From the IMG/VR virus record IMGVR_UViG_3300042430_000602, positions 1 through 37,240 of that record: a stretch of DNA of 37,240 nucleotides, one strand, 5' to 3'. The notes under the pieces were generated by a model that saw only the letters and a list, made by a program, of their open reading frames with translations, was not told the DNA's origin and made no database searches. This stretch comes from a virus. Position numbers and translations under genes: made by a program. Of the stretch, positions 23,683 through 32,600 are shown one piece after another; within the stretch, counting starts at the first letter, position 1; each line of letters begins with the position of its first letter.

Positions 23683-26600
23683 ATGAGCAGCTATACAGCA
23701 TTCCAAGTAAGAAATGGCACATCTGGTACAAGTGGTTCTTCAGGCGTTAATGGAACGTCAGGCTTTGCTGGCACAAGTGGGACAAGCGGAAGCAGCGGTA
23801 CAAGCGGTTCAAGCGGTTCTAGTGGAACAAGCGGTTCTAGTGGAACAAGCGGTTCTAGCGGAACAAGTGGTTCTTCAGGTATTGATGGTACTAGCGGCTC
23901 TTCTGGCACAAGTGGTTCGTCTGGTACAAGTGGTTCGTCTGGTACAAGTGGTTCGTCTGGTACAAGCGGTTCGTCTGGTACAAGTGGTTCTTCTGGCACA
24001 TCTGGAACAAGCGGTTCGTCTGGCACAAGCGGTTCTTCTGGCACATCTGGAACAAGTGGCTCTTCTGGAACATCTGGGACGAGTGGTTCTTCTGGAACAT
24101 CTGGCACAAGCGGTTCTTCTGGGACGTCTGGAACAAGTGGTTCTTCTGGCACAAGCGGTTCTTCTGGCACATCTGGGACAAGTGGTTCTTCTGGTACAAG
24201 CGGTTCTTCTGGAACATCTGGCACAAGCGGTTCTTCTGGGACATCTGGAACAAGTGGTTCTTCTGGAACAAGTGGGACGAGTGGTTCGTCTGGCACAAGC
24301 GGTTCTTCTGGCACATCTGGGACAAGTGGTTCTTCTGGCACAAGCGGTTCTTCTGGGACATCTGGAACAAGTGGTTCTTCTGGAACAAGTGGGACGAGTG
24401 GTTCGTCTGGCACAAGCGGTTCTTCTGGCACATCTGGGACAAGTGGTTCTTCTGGTACAAGCGGTTCTTCTGGAACATCTGGCACAAGCGGTTCTTCTGG
24501 GACATCTGGAACAAGTGGTTCTTCTGGAACAAGTGGGACGAGTGGTTCTTCTGGAACAAGTGGAACGAGTGGTTCGTCTGGTACAAGCGGTTCTTCTGGT
24601 ACATCTGGGACGAGTGGTTCGTCTGGCACAAGCGGTTCGTCTGGAACAAGCGCCAACGCTTCAGGCACAACAAATACAATAGCCAAATTTACTTCTGCAT
24701 CAGCGCTTGGAGATAGTAATACTACAGATGTTGTACATAGTTTGTCTATTAATAGTGTTATTGTTGGAAGAGGTACTGGTAATGTTGCTAGTAATACTGC
24801 TGTTGGAAATACTGCATTAAATGCAAATACGACAGGTGTTAATAATACCGCTGTTGGTTATTATTCATTAGCAAATAATACAATTGGTAATTTTAATAAT
24901 GCATTCGGCAGCTATGCTTTATATAGCAATACTACAGGTAGTAGAAATAACGCTTTTGGTTATAGATCATTGAGATCTAATACAATAGGTATTGATAATA
25001 ATGCATTTGGTTATTATGCTTTAAGAGCTAATACTACTGGTAATTATAACGTAGCTATAGGTAATAGATCTTTGAGATTCAATACGTTTGGTTATAGTAA
25101 TACTGCGGTTGGTAAAGATACTTTATATAGCAACACTACTGGTAAGAATAACAGTGCATTTGGTCACAATTCATTGCTTTATAATACGATTGGTGCTTCA
25201 AATAGTGCATTTGGTTATAGTGCATTAAACAATAATACCACAAACAATAATAGTGCATTTGGTTTTCAAGCATTAAAAGCAAATACAACAGGTTTTAGAA
25301 ATAACGCATTTGGTTATAATGCTTTGAGAAATAATACAAGTGGTGCTTATAATACAGCATTTGGTTATAGATCATTATTCAGTAATGTACTTGGTAGTCA
25401 CAATGTTGCTATTGGTTCTGATGCTTTATATTCTAATACCACAAATTATAATGTTGCTATAGGCACTAACGCTTTATCAAGTAATACTATTGGCACATAC
25501 AATGTTGCTGTAGGATTTTATTCATTACTATCAAATACAACTGGTAGTTCTAATAATGCATTTGGATTTTATTCACTAAGAAACAATACAATCGGTGCTA
25601 ATAATAGTGCATTTGGTTACGCTTCTTTAAGATTTAATACAACTGGTAACTATAATAGTGCATTTGGTTTTGAATCTTTAAAGACAAATACAATAGGAAC
25701 AGCAAATATAGCTATTGGTTATTCTTCTTTATTTTCTAACACAACTGGTATAAATAACACATCAGTTGGTGCTAATTCTTTATATTCCAACACAATTGGT
25801 ACAAATAATACTGCTGTTGGTTATGGTTCTTTACAAAATAACATTACAAGCGGTAACAACGCATTTGGTTACAAAGCATTATTTGCAAATACAACAGGTT
25901 ATAGAAATGCAGCATTTGGTTTTGCCGCTTTACAAAATAACACAATAGGCACAAACAATGCTGCTTTTGGTTATCAAACATTACAAACTAATACTACTGG
26001 TAGCAATAATACTGCTGTTGGATTAAATAGTTTATTTTCAAATACAATAGGGGCAAGAAATAGCGCATTTGGTTCTCAGGCTTTATTTGCTAATACAACA
26101 GGTGTAGACAATAGTGCATTTGGTTATGTAGCTTTAAACTCTAATACAACTGGTACTCAAAATACTGCTGTTGGTGCATATGCTTTAGCTAATAATACTG
26201 TAGGTATATCTAATACAGCCGTTGGCAGAAGTTCATTACAAATTAATACATTAGGAGTTTCAAATAGCGCATTCGGTCATTATTCTTTACTTTATAATAC
26301 TACTGGAGCAAATAATAGCGCATTTGGTGATGCCGCTTTACAAACTAATACAATTGGCGTAAATAGTACAGCTATGGGTAGAAGCGCATTAAAAAATAGC
26401 ACAGCAAGTAATAATAATGCATTTGGCGCTTATGCTCTTTTAAATAATACAACTGGTACTAACAACAGTGCTTTTGGATTGAATTCAATGAGATTCAATA
26501 CAATCGGATTAAATAATACTGCATTTGGTGGAGTTTCTTTATACTCAAATACTACTGGTAATTATAATGTCGCAGTTGGTGTTAGCGCTTTAGTAAATAA

Positions 26601-29600
26601 TACAATAGGTTCTAATAATACAGCAGTAGGATATACAGCTTTACAAAATAACACTACAAATAACAATACCGCAGTTGGTTATGCAGCTTTAGCAGCTAAC
26701 ACAACAGGAGCTTCAAATGTTGCTGTAGGTTTAGACTCATTAGCAAATAATACAATCGCTTCTAACAATACCGCTGTAGGATTTAGATCATTATTTACTA
26801 ATACTACAGGCGCAAATAATACCGCTGTTGGTAATCAGGCTTTACGTTTAAATGTTATTGGATCAAGTAATGCGGCATTTGGAATATACGCTTTATACAA
26901 CAATACCACAAACAATAACAACGCATTTGGTTATAAAGCATTATTAAATAATACAACTGGCACAGGAAACACTGCTATAGGAAATGGTTCTTTACAGAAC
27001 AATACAATTGGCAATTACAATAGCGCATTTGGTGAAACTGCATTAAGATACAATACTACCGGCGTTAAAAATACAGCCGTAGGTGTTAATGCTTTGTTTA
27101 ATAATACAATTGGTGCCAACAATGTTTCTGTTGGTTTCCAATCAATGTTCTATAATACAACTGGAGGAAATAATAGCGCTTTTGGATATAGAGCTTTATT
27201 TGTTAATACGATTGGTAGTTTTAATAGTGCATTTGGTTATAAGTCACTTTATAATAATACAACTGGTATTAGTAACAGTGGATTTGGTTTTTATAGTTTA
27301 TTCAGTAATACCACAGGTATAAATAATTCTGCATTCGGTTTATACGCTTTGAGAGGTAATACAGTTGGTTCTAGTAATACCGCTGTGGGTAGAGACGCAT
27401 TGCGATTAACCACTAGTGGTAGTAATAATACTGCGGTGGGTTACCATGCTTTAAGAAATAATACAATTGGTCAACAAAATTCCGCATTTGGCATATACAC
27501 TTTAAGAGAAAATACATCAGGTGCCGCAAACGTCGCATTTGGTAATTATTCTTTGAGATCTAATAGCATTGGTGCTGCTAATACTGCTGTAGGTTATCAA
27601 TCATTATTTAGTAATGTAAGTGGTTCTAATAATAGTGCATTTGGTTATACATCTTTATATGCTAACACAATTGGTGTGGAAAATACCGCAATAGGAAGAT
27701 CATCACTTCGTAATAATACAACAGGCGGTTATAACACTGCGGTTGGAAGAGGGTCTTTATTTACAAATATTGTTGGTTCTGCTAATGTTGCTGTAGGCGT
27801 AAATGCGTTATTTTATGCCGTTGGTAATAATAATACCGCTGTAGGCACAAACGCATTATTTAATAACACAGCAAACAGTAATAGTGCTTTTGGCTATACA
27901 TCTTTATTTGCAAATACAACAGGCGCTAGTAATAGTGCATTTGGTATGCAAGCGTTGCGATATAATACTATAGGTAATAGCAATTCCGCATTTGGTGTTT
28001 ATAGTTTATATTATAATACTACAGGTAGTAATAATACAGCTGTTGGTAGACAAACATTATACTCTAATACGACTGGCGTTAATAACAGTGCAATTGGTGC
28101 GTATGCTTTAAGTCAAAATACAATAGGTTCAGCTAATACTGCTGTAGGTTATCAATCTGGTAACTCAAATACAACTGGTGAAAGAAATTCTTATTTTGGT
28201 TACCAAGCATGTAATGTTGGTAACGCAAGTGATACAGTTGGTATAGGTTGGAGATCATTGTATAGTAATACTGCAAATTATATAGTAGCCGTTGGTCGTA
28301 GTGCATTGGAAAGCAACAAAACAGGTGCTAGTAACGTAGCTGTTGGTTATCAAGCATTAATATTAAATACAAGTGGATCATCAAATGTTGCAATGGGTAC
28401 GCAAGCATTGTATACAAATCTCATAGGCAATAACAATACAGCAATTGGGCATCTAGCTTTGTACGCTAACACTACAAATAATAATAGCGCTTTCGGATAT
28501 AAAGCATTATTTGCTAATACAACTGGTACAAACAATGTAGCTGTTGGTTTAAGCTCGTTATCGGCTAATACAATTGGCGTAAGTAATACTGCATTTGGTA
28601 CATACGCTTTACTGAGCAATACATCTGGTATTTACAATATTGCAATTGGTACTAATAGTTTAAGAACAAGCACATTTGGTTATAGCAATATTGCAATAGG
28701 ATTAAACGCTTTGTATTACAATACAACTGGTGGATCAAATATAGCAATTGGTCAACAATCGCTTGTATTAAATAGCACTGGTCAAAAAAATATAGCAATT
28801 GGTTATCAAAGTTTACATTCCGTTACTAGTGCTAGTAATAACGTTAGTGTAGGTTATCAATCATTATATAATAATACGACTGATAATAATACTGCGGTGG
28901 GTCATAATGCTTTATATTCTAATACAATTGGTACTGCTAATACCGCTACTGGTTTAGGTACTTTACAAAGCAATACTACAGGTAGTAATAATAGTGCGTT
29001 TGGTATGCAAGCATTAAGATACAATACTACAGGTAGTGGAAATACATCGGTTGGTAGAGCTGCTTTATTTAGTAATACGATTGGTACAAATAATACCACT
29101 GTTGGTCATAACGCTTTGTATTATAATACTACAGGAGTAAATAATAGTGCCTTTGGTAGATATGCTTTAATAAATAATATTACAGGTGCATCTAATGTTG
29201 CTGTTGGTGTAAATGCTTTATTATCTAATACAGGCGGTGTTAATAATACTGCTGTAGGTCAACAAGCACTTAATTCTAATACAACTGGTGGTAAAAATAC
29301 TGCTGTAGGTTTACAATCATTATATGTAAATACAGTAGGAAGTAATAATAGCGCTTTCGGTAATTATGCTTTATATACCAATACCACAAACAATAATACC
29401 GCTTTCGGTTATAGCGCTTTAAGATATAATACAATTGGCGTAAACAACGTTGCTGTTGGTATGCAAGCTTTATTGTATAATACCACAGGTAATGGAAACA
29501 CAGCAGTTGGATTGAATAGTTTGCTTAGTAATACTATAGGTAAAAATAATACCGCTGTTGGTCAACAAGCATTAACTAATAATACCACGGGTATAGCAAA

Positions 29601-32600
29601 TAGTGCTTTTGGTTATCAATCATTATCAAGTAATACTGTAGGTGTAAATAATACCTCGTTTGGTTATAAATCACTAACAGCTAACACAATAGGTTATAAT
29701 AATTCAGCATTCGGTTACAAATCATTATTTGCCAATACCACTGGTACTTATAATACCGCTATTGGTTTCGGCACTTTACAAACAAATACAACAGGCAGTT
29801 TTAACAGCGCATTTGGTCACGCAGCTTTAATACTTAATGTAGGTGGCAGTAATAATAGTGCATTTGGTTATTTTGCTTTGTTTAATAATACCGTAAGTAA
29901 CAATAGCGCGTTTGGATTTAACGCTTTAAGAGAAAATACAACTGGTGTTAGTAATACTGCCGTTGGTTTTCAATCATTAAGATATAATACAGTTGGTGTT
30001 AATAACGTCGCGATTGGTACAAACGCTTTAGCAAACAATATATCAGGTGCAAGAAATAATGCAGTAGGCGTTAATTCGTTAGTAAACAATACAGGAGGAA
30101 GCGATAATAATGCTTTTGGTTATTACGCTCTAAAAGCCAACACAACAGGTTATAATAATTCTGCCTTCGGAAAAACATCATTAACCTCAAATACAGTCGG
30201 AGCAAATAATACTGCATTTGGTCGCAATGCAATTGCATTAAATGTTAATGGAAATAATAATAGTGCATTTGGCGCTTATGCATTAGTGTCTAATACTACA
30301 AGCAGTAACAGTGCGTTTGGTTATAAAGCGTTATTCGCTAACACAACTGGTTATTCAAGCGTAGCTGTAGGTACTGCTGCATTACAAAATAATACAATAG
30401 GTTCATTAAATACGGCTGTAGGATACGGTTCATTAACCGCTAATACAACCGGAAGTAATAATTCAGCATTTGGTACATACGCATTAAATTCTAATACAAT
30501 TGGTATTTACAATACAGCACTTGGTCGTAGCGCATTATCAGTTAATATAATAGGTAGTGCAAATACTGCCGTTGGTTTTCAAGCTTTAGAGGCTAACACA
30601 ACAAGCAATAACAGTGCATTTGGTTATAAAGCATTGGCCGTTAATACTACGGGACATAGAAATGCAGCGTTTGGTTTTAAATCGTTGATTACAAATACAA
30701 GTGGTAATTATAACGTTGCAATGGGTCATCAAACTTTGTTCAGCAATACTATAGGTCAATTTAATATCGCTATTGGTGATGAAGCGCTATATAAGAATAC
30801 TACAGGTAGTAGAAATACAGCGGTTGGTAGAGCTGCTTTATATAATAATACAATTGGCGCAGATAATAGTGCTTTTGGTATGTATGCTTTATTGACAAAT
30901 ACAACTGGTGTTTATAATAGTGCTTTTGGCCGCGCCGCTTTACAAAGCAACTCATCAGGTAGTAATAATAGTGCATTTGGTCGTCAAGCATTAAATTATA
31001 ATACAGTCGGAGGTAACAACACAGCGGTTGGTTTTAACTGTATGCTAGCAAATGTAAGTGGTAATAATAATGCGGCATTTGGTTATAACGCTCTTTATTT
31101 TAATACAACAAACAATAACAGCGCTTTTGGATCTAACGCATTAACTGCTAATACAACAGGTTATGGAAATAGTGCATTTGGTAGAGACTCTTTAAAAGGT
31201 AATACCATAGGTACAAGTAACAGTTCATTTGGTAATTACGCTTTAAAGTATAACACTACTGGTATAAACAATACCGCAATGGGTAGAAGTGCTTTGGGTA
31301 CAAATACAAGAGGATCTAATAATAGTGCGTTTGGTATATACTCATTATTGTTAAATACTACAGGTATTTCTAACACTGCTGTTGGCGCTTACTCTTTATA
31401 TTATAATACCGTTGGCACTAGAAACACAGCAGTTGGATATGCAGCGTTATACGCTAACAATAGCGGTGGTGCTAATAGTGCATTTGGTTTAGAATCATTA
31501 TACTCTAATACCAGTGGACAATTTAATACTGCGGTTGGATTCGAAAGTTTAAGACAAAATGCAACTGGTGGAAATAATAGTGCTTTTGGTTCATATGCAT
31601 TGAGAAATAATATAGCTGGTGGTGGAAATGTTGCAATAGGAATGGGTTCTTTACAAACTGCAAATGCAAATAATAACACATCAGTTGGATATTCCGCTTT
31701 AAATGCTAATACGGCAAGCGCCAATAGCGCTTTTGGATATAAATCTTTGTTTGCTAACACAACAGGTACATTAAATAGTGCATTTGGATATAAATCTTTA
31801 CTCGCAAATACAATTGGTCAAAGAAATAGTGCATTTGGTTGGGGATCATTATTAAATAATACAATCGGTGGATTTAACAGTGCGTTTGGTTATTACGCTT
31901 TAAAATCAAATACAACAGGTAGTTATAATACCGCATTTGGTAATCAAGCTTTAGCTGTTAATACAATAGGTGCAAATAATGTTGCTGTAGGTTATCAGTC
32001 TTTACTTAGTAATACTATAGGTCAAAGTAATACTGCTGTAGGAACAAGCGCATTGCAAAGCAATACTATAGGTAACAACAATACAGCAGTTGGTCTAAGC
32101 GCTTTATTAAGTAATACAACAGGAATAAATAATTCGGCATTTGGAAAAGGCGCATTGCAAAACAATACAATAGGCACAGGTAATACAGCCGTTGGTGTCG
32201 CTAGTTTATTTTATAATACTATTGGTGGAAATAATAGCGCATTTGGTTATAGTAGTTTAGTAAGTAATACAATAGGTGTTAATAATGTAGCAGTAGGTTT
32301 TAATTCATTATATTATAATACAACTGGTAGCAATAATACAGCCGTCGGCAATGGAACATTACAAGCAAATACTATAGGCGAAGGTAATAGCGCCTTTGGT
32401 ACAAATGCTTTATTAAATAATACCACGGGTAATTTTAACAGTGCATTTGGGTTTTATGCTTTAAAATCAAATACGGTTGGTATAAGAAATGTTGCAGTCG
32501 GTAATAGAGCTTTAGTTAATAATACAGCTGGTCAATTTAATTGTGCGGTTGGATATGAAAGTTTAGCTCAGAACACAGTTGGTAATAATAACACTTCGTT

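Noticed and set aside
23691-24686. Long frames on both strands across the second Gly-X-Y array
   Set aside because: They are shadows of the repeat for the same reason. The in-frame giant gene continues through with fibre domains.
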